64,000 nucleotides of DNA from Nautilus pompilius (lineage: Eukaryota; Mollusca; Cephalopoda; Nautilida; Nautilidae): positions 744,001-808,000 of the forward strand of contig JACATO010000632.1 of assembly GCA_018389105.1 (NCBI GenBank), written 5' to 3'. Of this stretch, positions 48,708 through 62,654 are shown piece after piece. The stretch's first letter is position 1, and each line of letters begins with the position of its first letter. The translations under genes were made by a program, and so were the position numbers. Under the pieces are notes generated by a model. That model saw only the letters and a list, made by a program, of their open reading frames with translations. It was not told the DNA's origin and ran no database searches.

Positions 48708-49611
48708 CTGTTTGAAAAGACTACCAGTGAGTGACACAGCCAATGCACAGACCTACTTAGTAAGCGGGTGGAGCAGGAGTCACACAGACATAACTACTGG
48801 GCGGCTGCTGCTGCTATCACATGCTCTCTATATTGACCAGCCTAGTGATGGGAGAGTCTATGCAGCACTAATAGCCAGAGCTGGGGGGCCAGCTAGCACC
48901 TATCTAAAACAATCCAGGGTCTGCTGACTCTGTCACTCTGGTTCCCCCTTCTTCTCTTTAAGTGTCAGTTTAAGCACAAACTATCAAAAGAAAATACTCC
49001 AGGTTAAGCCAATGTACACAGGAAACCCTAAAGGGAGAAGCAACAATAAAGAAAATTTTTTAAAATATTAATTTAAATAGCAATGTTTTGGTAATCAGTG
49101 GAGTTTTAATGACATTATAATAAAACACTGATTTATATATATATGTATATAATTTTTTTTTCTTTTAAAGTAAATGCTTTTATATTTGTCTACAAAACCA
49201 TATGTCAGTATTATATGACCTTCTTGGTGACAACATTTCATAAACATTCACTTAAGGAAAAAAGATAATGGTGGAATGATTGTTTAATGCATACTCTAGA
49301 GCATTCAAGATCAAAGCAGTCACCTCCCCCCTTCATCCTCATCCATAAAATGGACTGCAGATTTTGAAATAGCTTCATTAATTTTGACTCCTTAGGTGCT
49401 TTTCAGTATCTTTGAAAACCCATTCCTTGATTACAATATTATTTTTAAACTTAAAGGGCAGAATTCTTTGGAAGGTGAAGATTAATGGCAAGTGGAAATT
49501 TTTATTTTGATCCAGTGAAGGGAGATTATCAATGGTTACATTTAAAACTTCTACAGATAGATTGCTATGAAGCAAACACAGCTAAGAAAAATTCCATCCC
49601 CATCATCAGAT

Positions 49612-49648
<37 letters not shown>

Positions 49649-52600
49649 CCCCTTCATAACCTTTATTCTACCAGTTTCAGAGGCCAAGAGATTATTTTTT
49701 GATATGTACACTTCAGTTTTTACTGGCATTGCTCCTTGTTTCTATTGACATCATAGTTTGAACACTTATTATGCAAGACAGCCACTTTGGTGAGTAAGCT
49801 GGTTGTCTAAGATGAGCAGATATTATCTTAAACAAGTATCTGGTCTATCCCAATTCTATTAACCTGTTGGTGTCAACATTTTGGATCTCTTGATTAGTAG
49901 CAATTTCTAGCCTTGCAAGCCTAGGAGTTATTTCTAAATACTAAATAATGCCGATTTCCCACTTGCATCAGACCTAAGGATGAGGTCTTTTCCACTTATC
50001 CAAGTGAGGTTAGAGAGATGCCCAATCTAACTCTCTTGAGGAGACTGTTAAAAATCAATCACATCTCATTCTTACAAACTCTTAAAATCGACATGCAGCT
50101 GAGGCAGACATAGTATAAACAAACCAGGCATATTTTTTCTCAAACCATACATCTATTTACATCTCTTATCGTTTAGTTAGTTTACAATTTTGATGTGTAT
50201 AAACATTACGTATGTAATTTTCTTTAAAACTGTATTGGATATTTATATACATGCCAAAAAAAAAAAAAAACAACATTTAGCTGCTCCTTTAAGTGTATCA
50301 TTGTTAGATACAACAATTAAAAGATGGAGTCAGTAATATCCTCAATTGTGCATGCATAATCACACATACAAAAAAGCAGAGAGTCTGTTTTCAGTATGGT
50401 GAAACTATGCATGTTTTCTAATTAAGCTGAAACAAGTTACTTCTGAAATTACCCTGCTTGAGGGAATACAACCCGTCAAACAACCTGGTAGAGGATATAC
50501 CAGATGCTACTATTTGAGAATGAAGTGCACAAATTTCTGCTTGCATGGAAAACACGACACTGTAGGTTAGCCTATTTATGGTGGCTAATTTTATGCAGAT
50601 ATCAAACTGCTAGCACATAGCCACATTGCTTTCAAGTGATTTTTTTCTTTCTCAAATTACTGTTGACAAACTTTCTCTCTCTTTCTCAACAACAAAAGAC
50701 AATCATCTCCCAGCCAAACAAAGCGAGTTAAGTTTGTCTTTCTCATCTCTTTTTAAAACAAGTGATAAAATTAAAATGTGCGGGTCTGTTACATTATCGG
50801 GCGAGATGAGAATCTCATTTTTTCCCCAACCACCTGTCCTGACGTTGTCATTTCTTTTACATTTTACAAATCAGCCACAGCCCCAGTCCTCAGAGTAATT
50901 AATCACACTGTTCTACTGACTGACCACCAGCAAGGGGCTGCTACACTTCTTTCTTTCTGTTAACCTTAGATTAAAGAACAGTTTATCTGCCTTGGACCCT
51001 TAATCAAGACAAAAGCATCGGCCTAATTTCAGAAACAGACAAAAAAAAACACAACACACTCCCCAGGAATAGTTAATGACCATTTTGCAGATTTTTGTTA
51101 TGGAATTAATAGATTTATGAACATCTAATTCAGTTATGAGTACTTTATTTCAGATTTTTCACATTAAAAAGTTGAAGGCATAATTTAAAAAAAAAATCAA
51201 ACAAAGAGCAGTTGTATAATATACCCAGTGGTTAATATATTATTGAAATTTTAAAATATTTCATAAAATGACCTGCAAAGGTTAAAATAATTGTCAAACC
51301 ATCTGCAGGCTGATATTCATGCGCTAATTCTATACTTCAGGTTTAATGCATCATCCTTAAGCTTATTAAACAAACAACTCCACTCAGATAATCTAACTGC
51401 TTATAATAGTAATAGTCTTGTCACAACAAAAAGGCGACTTATGTAGTCTGGCCAAATTCAATAATCTGTGTAATTAATTAATATTAAATTTAAAAAATTG
51501 ACAATACATTTAGATGACATGCCATTTTTATTTGTCTATATTACTGTATTTTACTTAGTTTTTTCTTCTTCAAATGTTAACAAAGGCCTAGATCAACTGA
51601 AAAGTAACTAAAATGAGAGCATCTTGTTGAATAAAAGCAGGAAAAAAGAAACAGAACTACCATCATTTTAGAAGAGAGCTTGATTAATTTTCTGTTTGTT
51701 TCTGTTCAGTGGATTAAATTGAAAAGGTAAAACAAGCCAACAGCGAGTCATCACCTGCTCAAACTTGGAAAGTGGAAGCCTATAGTTGAGCAAAATAACA
51801 ACTGAATCTGATTTTAACAACAAGAAATCCCTGGTATGTATTTGGTACTCTAAACATAAGATAGGAAGACAAACCCAGGTTAATTCTTTATCTTCAATTC
51901 ACTACTATGGTTTGGAAAATAAAATAATAATAGCAGGGGTTTAACTTTCCACACAAGAAAGAGATTTTTCTCAGCGATCTCAAGTGTCAGCATCTTTCTT
52001 ACTTTGTATCTTTACAGACAATTAATTCTCTCCCTTAAGTCAGAAGAATCTAGAGTAGCACAGGGATCTAATCTAATTGTTAATATTTATCACATTTTGA
52101 TTTCCTTCTCTAATACATTTAAATAAAAATCATTTTAGCAGAGCATAATGAATAAGATTAATGCTCCAAGCACATTCGCTAAAATAAAATTATAATAAAA
52201 CAAAATAACATGAAATTTCAGATTCAAGACGACCATTTCAAATTTTAAGTAGCTATGTTATGAAAGACAATCTTAGTTGATGTAAAACCAATACAACACA
52301 GAACACTAAGTTTATGGAAAAATGCTAGTAGTATTCTACAATGTTTGTGAACAGCCTCAAACTATTGCAGGTTATGTTGGCAGATGATGCTGGAAATATC
52401 ATCTGAGCTTGCTCTATTCTCTACTGGTGGTGGGTATGATAAAAGAAATGGACCAGGAATACTTTTGATTCTGAAACCACATGCATACTATCTGCGGTTA
52501 GTTGGATAGTGTCTCTCACTCCATACCTTCTCCTCCAGAACTTCCACTTCTACTATAAGAGTTCCAATAAGGCAGTGAACACTTCTATTAGTCATTATCT

Positions 52601-55600
52601 CCAGAGCATTCAGCTTTTCCTGCAGATTTATTAGGGGACAGTAGCACAATCTTCTTCAAAAGACAGGTGTGCTATGATAAAGGCTCATGCTACCCAAAAC
52701 AATATCAATCCCCATAGTGCCATTCTTAATGACATTCACCTGAACCTAATTCCTCTCTACACATAAATACTTGCTAATGTGATCTGGGCCAACCTCAGAG
52801 GTTACCTACCACTGATGGCAGCATTCAAAGATTAGCCCCATGTTTGGAGTTTGTCTAAGGTACAGGGTTTTCAAAAAATTAATTAAAAGGTTAATGATTT
52901 AAAACAGTGGAATCTTGCAAATTTTCTACTTAAATTTGATATTTTAAGAGAAGGATTCATATTAGATTTATCAAAACATTTAATACTTGTTAACTATGAT
53001 ATATAAAAATTAAACTTAATAGCATATAAAATAAAACTGATGAGCAGCAATAAGCAAATATCTGTTTTACTTATTTCCTTTTCTAGCTAGTTTTATCACC
53101 ATAAATTTCTAATTCCTATATCAACTTTCATAAACCAAACTAACTTTCTTTCAACAGCACTGTTTGACATGCTCTCAATTTTGTCAAATGCATGGCAAGA
53201 TATGAACCACCTTAGCCAATAAAATCAGTCTATGTAAGAGAATCCAACCAATCACTGGTTGTATAACATCGCTGTTCTGCTACAGTACTCCTGACAAGTA
53301 TGTTGAAATTCAGACAGTCAGCCATATAACACCATGGCAAAATAAATGTTTTTTTATTTAGTTTAACCCCCCCATAAAATGTGGAAAAATTAAGTAGGTG
53401 TTTGTTTATTAAGATTAAAATATGGAATTTCTGCATTTTAACCTGGTTATAAGTGGAGACTACAGTAACTCAGTCATATTAAATTTGACTGTCTTTCTCA
53501 GAACATGGGAGCTCAAAGTTGACAAGAGCTTCCTGTTTGTCTACAAAGTAGAACAGTCCAATAGGGCTGCTAAGGTAGTTCAACATTGGGTTGTAATAGG
53601 AGCTGTTTGGTAGATAAATTACTTGCTCCAGTAGTCACAAAAAAGCTTCCCTGAGCCATGTTATTCTCAAAATAAGCTTGCTCTCACTCTCTCTCTCCCA
53701 CTCACACACACACAAACCAAGAAAGAGAGAAAAAGTAGAGCATGACCAAGTAGGTTATATCTACAAAACAATTTTCTAATTTTTAAAAAAATTAGTTTCC
53801 TTGTTTTGGAGAACAACTTTTAAAAGTAAAGATGATGCATTACTATGGTGGTTGGTACCTATAATAAAATATTTATATGTAAAACTTTCTGGTGGGGTAA
53901 TAAAACATTTTCAATGGCAAGTTATCCATATCTCTAAGCTTCCTTTTATAAATTAATCACAACTATCACATTTTCATTTTGTACTTCTCATGTCACAGTT
54001 ACTTGGAAGGATGCAGAAAAATATTAGTGAGAAGTAAATGGGCCATTTCGATAATGTGGCAGACCACTAGAAGACTTGGGTTTTCATCAGGTAATGGTTT
54101 GCACAATTCCTCGGAGCTACAAACAAGAACAAACTGATAAACGTGAAAGAAAATTCAGACTTTTATGGAACTATCCCTGATCTGTGCAAAAAGAGAAAGA
54201 ATCATATTATGTAGCTATACATAACATATTAAAGATGTTAATGGTATTGATCCACTGTTGCTGTTTCTGGAAGCAAGCGAGAAATTTAAAAACCAAATGA
54301 AAACCCTTTTGTTGAGTCTATTCTCTAAAAATGCATTCGTTTCTTGTCTCTGCTCTCGACATGGGAGCTATTTTTAAATTGTTGCTGCTGCTCCTTTTTT
54401 CTGAAAATCTACGTTAGAGAAATTGAAATTTACAAAAGTTATAAAAGGTAAAAACATTTTTGAAAAATGCATTCTTGTGTAAATAAGCAATACTTGTGAG
54501 ATTTAAATTTTTTAAGTTTTATCAAATTAATAAAAACTGACCCTTTCCATATTCATAAAATCTGGTGTAAACCAGAAGAATAAACTTGAGAGAGAGAGAG
54601 AGAGTATTATGTACTAAATTCACATTCTATTTATTGAATGATGGCTGCCAACAGGAAATATTAATTCCAATGGGAATGGTACATGAAAAGTGCACCATTT
54701 GCAGTATCAAAAGCTATCCCATGTGAGTGTATACAGCACACAGGCTGATGTCTGATTATCTACAAAGCACACAGACAATAGTTTTCTTTTAAAAAATGGC
54801 TGATTGATGGATTATTTACTGTGATTGTGTATTAGTAGCTGACATTATGGTTGAGTCAGATCACTAACTACATGTGAAATGTACATTCCTAAAAACTCAG
54901 TTATAAAAAACGCTCATCTGTTTGTTCCAACTATTTAATAAACCAACGTTGTTTGTGTTTAATCCAGGCTGTTATGTTTGTACAGATATGTTGCCATGGC
55001 AGTAATAGAAAGCCAGATTACCAACTGCAATAGAAATAAAAACTGTTTTATATGTAATGTGTTTCAGACCAAAGCAACAAACATATCATTTGTAATGCAC
55101 ATACGTATCAAGTTCACCCTACCTACAACAGTTGAATAAATTAATTACAGCAGACAGGGTAAACACATACAAAAGGAAATGGACCTGGTATGACAACAGT
55201 GGATTAGTTTCATTTCAACAATAGTGCAGAGTTGTTGTTTTCTGTTTCACAAATATATCCTCCTCGATTTTCAAAATAAGCTTAAAAAAAAAAAAGTTTC
55301 CAGAAACCGTCAAACTTTCTGTTAAGGGTGAGGACATAATATTAAGAATAAAAAAATTAGCCCTTTGATACATGTGGACTCAGGGAAATGTTTCATAAGT
55401 AAATCAGTTGATCAGTGCATGTAGTTAGATGTGTACAAGCACCTGACTGCCAGAAAATCAATGAAAAGTTCATTTTCTAGCTCCTGTCACACAAGACCAC
55501 TTTCGTCAAAAAACCATGGCGGCCCCCACTACTACTGCTGCTGCCAGTGAACATGCATTTATTCAACATTATCATCACAAGTGCAGGATGCACTGATGAC

Positions 55601-57139
55601 AATTAGCTGTAAAATGATTTTCATTTTTTAAAGTACAGCTTACACAAGAGGAGGAGGAAAGATGCTGCTCCTACTTCAAAACAAAACAAAAAAAAATTTC
55701 CAAAACAACACATACTGACAATCAGAAATAGATAGCTCACCTGAAATCCTTTTCTTTTCAAGCTTAAAAAACCAAAAAACAAACTAAATCTTGGTTTAAT
55801 ATTAATTATGTTTAGTTTACTCTTTGTCCTCATTATTACGCCTTTGTTTACTCTTTATTAAACTTTAAAGCATGACATTTTAATGTGCATGATACTGGCC
55901 AATAAAAGTGAGGGTGAGCAAGTGAGAAACAGTTTTTCTACTGCTGTCTACACAGTGAAAAGACTGAAATCTATTATACACTGAAAACATACCTGATAAC
56001 AGCCAAGCTTAGCATGTAATAATCATAATATTCTCATTTAAAAAGTTTCTTGACATGAGTCTATTAATTATAATCCAGTGTTGTAGATCTGCTACAGCAA
56101 AAGACTCCAAAACAGATGCTTCCATCAGTTTTGAAAAGTGATAAATGAAGTGACCACACAGGCAGAGTTTGATTACCTGTACATAGTAAATGTTGTGCTG
56201 TAACCTATGACTAGCAGAATTAAAATTAGAAATAAGCTTTACAAAAATTCAAGCAAGATGCATTAAAAATATTTGGTCATGTCAAATACGCAATTGTTTA
56301 ATGACATGTTCTTCTCTTAGATTTTTCAGGAGGCAGCAGGATTGCATAGCCTGCCCACTCTGATGAGATTCTCTCTTTGACCATGGTATTTAGTGCATAT
56401 AGGAAATGATCACAACCTTTCTAGTGGGGTGGAGGACTGTACTTTGTTCCCCTATTTCAAAGGTTAAGCACCAGTAGAGTTTAACATTTTGTAAGCAAAT
56501 AATAGATCCAAGTACTCCACTAGTTGAACGCACATCAAATTTAAAGCAGAAGCATGCTGCTTTCATTTTAATTATACATGTCACATTACAAATCCATCAC
56601 TTAGATTGGAAAGTCATGGTATGTAGTTAGTGAGATTCTTGTCTCTGCCTTTTCTGAGAGAGACTTCCATTGGCTGATGTACACTAGATACTTTTAGCTA
56701 CACACAGGTTTCTGACTGATCAGTTGTCAGTCTGCAAAATCCATCAGATCAAAATAGGAGCCCAAAGATCTTTTTCATTAGTTTCATGTTCAGTGTTCTC
56801 TAAAATGACATTCATGAGTCCATTTTAAATTCTTCACTGTCTAACTACTTAAATAAAGACATGTCTAGATCATGTTATTGAAATAGACTTAATGATGAAT
56901 GGAAAGATTGGTCCGGAATGTTGGAAGAAAATTCACATTCCAGATTTTGCAAAAACAAGCTAATCTCATTGACATCAACAACATGATAGCTCTTTGCAAG
57001 AGGATAGTAAAGATTTGATACGCAAATATCCCTGGGAATAAACCTCCAGTTTTTCACCAAATGCAAAGCTTTCATTCATACACACAACTTTGTCCTGGCC
57101 CTTGTAAGTAAAGGTTAAGTTCATTTAATGATATGTAAT
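48708..57139. other. Non-coding stretch
   Basis: A long (AT)n tract lies at 49614-49645. A higher-complexity 230-bp patch at 48710-48940 next to the exon candidate may be 5' UTR or promoter on the minus strand. Nothing else is recognised. Confidence 0.45.
49614..49645. repeat. (AT)n microsatellite
   Basis: Uninterrupted AT alternation of about 32 bp. Confidence 0.95.
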
Positions 57140-57890
57140 GTCAGTCAAAATCATGAGCTCCCCAGCTACTCATCATCATCCAGTTTAAGGTTGTTTTTTT
57201 TTTTTGGATAAAAATTCTGTGATGACATCAAGGGGTTTCACAAAGTAATCCAACACTTTGCCATGGCTAGGTTAGTGGGCATCGCTGTGAAGAGGAAGTA
57301 TTTGCACAGTCCATTTCTTCCTCAGAGTTTTTAACTATGAATTAGAGATGAGCAAGGAGTAAAAATGAAAATTCACAATCCTCTGTTCAGGCGCCATTAC
57401 AGAATTAAATTTGGAATTTTCACACACACGGTCTCTTAGTGAACAATGCAAGGAAATTTAGCAATTAGAGAGCCAATATACTGTTCCAAAGCTTCACAAA
57501 TCCCCCCATCCTTCTCCAGCATAGCAGACATACCATCAGCGTTTATACAAAAACTGTCAACTCCTGTCTGTTCACAATGTTTGAGAAACCTTCTCTTCAG
57601 CTACTGTTGTTCCATATAATGGTTCCAAGCAACAACGTTCTTATCTCATTCCTTCTAATTTTGAAGCGTAGTATCTTGCAATAATGGCAAGATGAGGGAT
57701 GTCATCAATACTAGTGCCTCGCTCAAAAACCTGTGTATTTTAGTGCCACAGTTTGCTGATCTCTCACATCTGACATTTCATTCAACACTGCTTTCAACAA
57801 TTCTTGCAGAGACTGGCATTTCTTTTATTTGAGACAAGATCATGTTCTTATTGGCAAATCATTGAACAAACACACTCATCTATTGAGTTG
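57140..57890 (-). pseudogene. Decayed hAT-type transposase (ZBED/SCAND3-like)
   Basis: Read on the minus strand from high to low coordinates, in several frames: DIPHLAIIARYYASK near 57690; VDSFCINADGMSAMLEKDGG near 57530, where hAT proteins have CTDGAxAMLGKxxG; RIVNFHFY near 57380; LHSDAHWPSHGKVLDYF near 57260, where hAT proteins have LHTEVRWLSRGKVL; and KLDDDEW near 57180. The order and spacing match the hAT domain. Stops and frameshifts are numerous. The catalytic region is degenerate (RW lost), so no activity is expected. Terminal repeats were not found. Confidence 0.55.
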
Positions 57891-60800
57891 TAGCTTTCTT
57901 CTGTAACTTTTTTTTTTTTTAAACCAGATCTTATACACATGAAAATACAGGTTTGATTTTCATATGAGGTTACTGATTTTTTAATTGCCTCTGTCTTGTC
58001 AGATTCATCAGAAATTGTCTTTGTATGTTTGATGTACAACACACTGTACATTGACCAACTGCACTGCAGTCAGTGTCATCATTAATCAGTGAGTCACAGG
58101 CAAATTGTAACCATGTAGCATTTCAAAAGTGATCCTGATAGACCAGGCAATCCATATGCAAGGTTGCTGACCTTTGATCTACACTATGACCACCTTGAGG
58201 GAGACAAGAGAGACTTAAGTTAACCCATCATTGGCAATGCTATTATCCCAAATTACCTCCCTCAAACTACAGTTGTTTAGTGAATTAAATCAGACTTTAA
58301 GAAAGAAAATAATAGAAAACAAAAAAAAAAAAAAAACATCCAGTTTCCCAGAGAATTCATGATTGGCACATCCAACAAAGTGAAATAAATCCACACAGAG
58401 GAGGAGAAAATAAAGATCTCTGCCAACAAACAATAATCTTAACATATTTATTTATGGTTTACAAATCCTCAGTGCAAACAAAACAACTTGGCTTAATTGC
58501 AAATTTAAGCAATATTTTACAACTACATACCACAAGACAATTTCTAGAAACAGCCAGAATCTTTTACACTCAATTAAAACAGAACCAGTTTGATTTATCT
58601 GTGTTCTTGGGAAAACATTTGAGCTATTTCTCAACCACAAGCATAATTTGGCAGAATGGAAGTTTCCTATCTAAATTATGGCATGTACCAAACCCTTTTA
58701 AAAAATAAAAAACCATGACTAAACAACATGGAACGGGTATTAGGAAATAAATTTGGCTTAAAGTCCCATTGAAAATTTGTGTTTTTGTATCAGCAGTATC
58801 TAAGTTTGTAACCATTAAAATTGTCGACAAAAAGTAAAGAAAATATACTTGCCAGTGCATAAAATGGAGATAAGGATAAGCTTCAAAGCAATTCACACTT
58901 ATTCATTATGACTCAGATTAAATTAAAATTATATGGCATTATTACCACTGTCACTCATTTTCTTTTTTCATATCAGTATTTCTGATATCTCATTTTCAGA
59001 ACTTGGCTAAATTTCAAGTGCCACCAGGATGAGAGCTGCTTGGAATCACAGCATCAAATTTTATTAACCAATGGTGATGCAAAGTTGACTACATTCTATT
59101 ATAAACTGTGTACACCCATTGGGATGTATCACGATCACTCTGCAGGCACACACCTGAGATCAGGAGTGAAGAGCAGAGCCATGTCCTAAAACACAACTCC
59201 AAGCTCATTTCAAAAAAAAAAATCTCGTGTCTGGCAAACAGCATTTTCATTGAAAGTCAAACATCTGTGCCTTTGTCCGCTTCATGTCAGGCTGTACTGT
59301 ATGCATAGCCAGCAATATACAAGCTGCAGTTATTCATATGCTAATTTTTATTTACCTCATTCAAACATAAGCTGCTGAAATTTCCCAAATGACTGACAGA
59401 CAGACCTTTGTTGATCATTTAGCATGGATGAAAACAGCAAATTTCAAGTGCTAAAAAGAAAATCAAAGTTTTCAAATGCATATGCAGACTTTCACAGCAA
59501 GGATTTGCAGACCCCCCCTTCATTTCTTTTCTGTTCACTTTGGTTTGAGTACAGAAATACTGCACACTTCATGGTGCCAAGAAATTCTAATTGAAAGAGA
59601 TTCACAACCCAAAATACAGGTCAAATGTATAAATCCAATCTAATACATACTTTATTTCACCTAGAAAAGACTAATAAATCTAGCAAAAACAGAAGTCAAT
59701 TTGGGGGGCACTGATAACCAGTGAAGGATAAGGAAACACATACAAAGTATTATCATCACAGTGTGGCATGGGAGGAATCCAAAGACACACCACAAGATAA
59801 CAGAAGTAAATAGATTCTTTAAAAAAAAAAAAAATGAAAAAGAAACGATTTTACTGATATTTAATAGTTTAAAAATAAAACAAAAGAACAGGTTTCATGT
59901 ACTTAAATTTATAATAATTTCAAGAGATTTCTGTCAGAGAGACTGCAAAAAGCCCTGTTCAGCGCATGTTGTCGTGAAGACGTGTCAGAACCTCAGGGCA
60001 GTACATACTTTTCTTTAAACTCTTATTTCAAGCGAACTCAAAAGCAAGTTAAGGAAGGGACTGAGAAAATGTTCAATTACTTAATTCTTTTACCCATTTA
60101 CTAAACTTACAATTGGTAATTCAAACATGGAAAACAAAGCATGAATAGTAGTGATAAACATGCGGGCTCAAGAATAGATCTACTAAGGTCTTGTGGAATT
60201 ACACACATGTGGTCCAGAAACAAAGCACGATTGTTATCATCCAAAATATCTTGATCATTTAAATTAAAATCAACAATAATCTCATTTAAAAAAAGACACT
60301 GACTTGTCTGTTGTAAACATTTGCTGTTCCTTCATAGGATTTTGTAGTCCAACTAAAAAATGTGTAAAGCAGCACAAAACGCTGACATTATACTCAGGTT
60401 AAAGTTACCAGTAAGTTTCAGTTCAACAAACCATCATCACAAAAACACAGACTTTAAATCATACTTACAGAAACAGCCCCAACCCCCCACTTTTTTTTGC
60501 TGAAATGTTTAAGCCACTGGGTAACTTTACACACGAACTAAAAATCTTTTGTAAAATGTCTTTAATTACATCAAAAGGAGAGAAACTTTTAATAACCAAT
60601 ACATGTTGATACAATACTAACAGTGCTAACGAATGAGAACTAGCTGCTCCTATATGCTGCAATGCATATTACATAATTTTAAAAAGCATTAAAAACATTT
60701 TGATTTCCAACTGGGAAACAGATCCAAAACAGGCATTAAATGCAAGTCAGGCCTGAACAGACCATTTTCTTTTCTCTCATTTACTAAGCATTTTAATTAG

Positions 60801-62626
60801 CTAGCAAAACTAAGCTGTTACATTGTCTGCCCTATACTAGCTTGGACCTAACTTACATGGCCTATTAAAGTTTCCTGTTTTTCTGGCCAGGAATAGTGAT
60901 GATTGCTGAAGCAGAACATAATGAAACAAGAGCCCTAAAGCTACAGGCAAGCTGCATTAATCTGAACCTGCGGGCACCAGAACCTTGCCTGCAGACTATG
61001 GTATAATGAAAACAACTAAACCCTGACCAATATAGTAGTCAACTAAGGTTATACATTATTCATCAGAAAATAATATTATCTATTAAATGATATTTATTTG
61101 CAAAAAAATACAAAACAAAAGAAAACTAAGCAATTTTAGAAAAAAGTCTATATTATTTGTGAACTGTACTCTGCTGTATTAAAGAGAGAACTAATTGAAA
61201 AAGAGGAATAAATGTTAAAACTGATTTTTTAAATAATGAATAGGTTTGTAGAAAGTTGATTTAGATCAAACATTAATATATCATGCTATATTTCTGTGCA
61301 CTCATAAAATAATACAAACTTCTATGCAATTTGAATACAAGTTTTCAAAATCATATAAAACACATTGACAATATCAGTATCAGTCCATCTAGTGGAGGAA
61401 TAAGAACCAATGGTCTGATTTGGTGGCAATGTCTGATGAAGAATAATGTGTCTGTGTGCAACGGTGAGATGCTATTGTTTTTGATGTCGGACACTAGTCT
61501 CAACAACAAAGTAACCTCTCTAAATTGGAGAGGTGAGGGAACAGTGTCAATGCTAGAGAGCGCTATTTATTCCTGTGCCACTAGAACTCTATATTTTTAG
61601 ATTTTGGAGGGGGGGGTAGAAACTACAGTGCCTGGAGGACATAACTAGCAGGTGAAAGAGAGCACAAAGAAACTATGCCAGCGAAGTATACCAAATTGAG
61701 TCATCCTTGACCAAGAATCTAACTTGTTGTTGCACCCACCCTTCCTTTCAAATTTGTTGACTATTGATAATTTTACAACTACATGAGGGACAGAAACCAA
61801 CAATATTTTAGTTCTTTTTGGCAAAAGTGATGAGCAGGTGACAATGTTTTAGCCAGTAAGTCAGTCCTGGAAAAGCATTCTGATCTGTGCATGACTTCAT
61901 CTAACTTGAAAAGACTTACCAGATGCTCCTACTCCTCAGTCCAGCCTTTCAGGAACTGGCAAGTGCTACATCCTGACATGTTACAAGCCTATCAAAACCT
62001 CAGTCAGATTGTTCAGACTGAAGCCAGGACACTTTACTCCCAAGAATGCATCCTACTGGTCACCAATAACTTAACTTGTCTATATAACAATAACACTACA
62101 CTCTGACTCCAACTTTTCAAGTACTTCATTCTCTGTCACCTCTTCTTTGAAAATAACATTCTTTCCAAAATGACGCAATGCAAATAAAATTAATCCAGTA
62201 ATACCATTAATAAAAAATACAGCACTACTTAACTTCAAATGAAAAATCGAGAATAGGTATATACCATATTTTAACTATTTTTTTTTTAAGTTTATTTTAT
62301 GGCAATCTCCCAGTTTTCTATATATTGTTTCCACATTTTTCAGTCTATTTCAATAGCACAAATTTCCATTTTTAAAAATTTGCACACCTGTCTTGACAAA
62401 GTACTGACCAGATAGTCTTTCCTCTACTTATGAACAAAATACAAAGAAGTGCTCTTTTATAATTTTGGGTTTCACTTAAAACATTTATATTTCTTAATTA
62501 TAGGAAGAATGCTAACTGTTAAAACCTGCAGCGAATCTGTACAAGTCCATTGCTTGTATTACAGTTAAGGCCTCATCCTATGAGCAACCCAGTGGACAAT
62601 AAGGGATTAAAGAAATTTATGCTTAC
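57891..62626. other. Non-coding stretch
   Basis: AT-rich with poly-A runs (58321-58337 and 59820-59834). Open frames near 58452-58896 and 59761-60018 have no recognised domain. Confidence 0.5.
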
Positions 62627-62654
62627 CTGTAAGTTGAATGCTGCTATCAAAGTA
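62627..62654 (-). CDS. 28-nt microexon candidate (YFDSSIQLT)
   Basis: A strong acceptor (CATTGGTCTTTACAG) and a strong donor (TTACAG/GTAAGC) are only 28 nt apart. The frame YFDSSIQLT plus G leaves in phase 1, which fits the candidate exon at 48707 (G+AA = Glu, giving QLTELMEYLE). It is unidentified and could be a chance pairing of splice signals. Confidence 0.25.

Noticed and set aside
60465-60662. Minus-strand 65-codon ORF ending near a GTAAGT
   Set aside because: No matching acceptor or conserved motif, and the composition is ordinary AT-rich.
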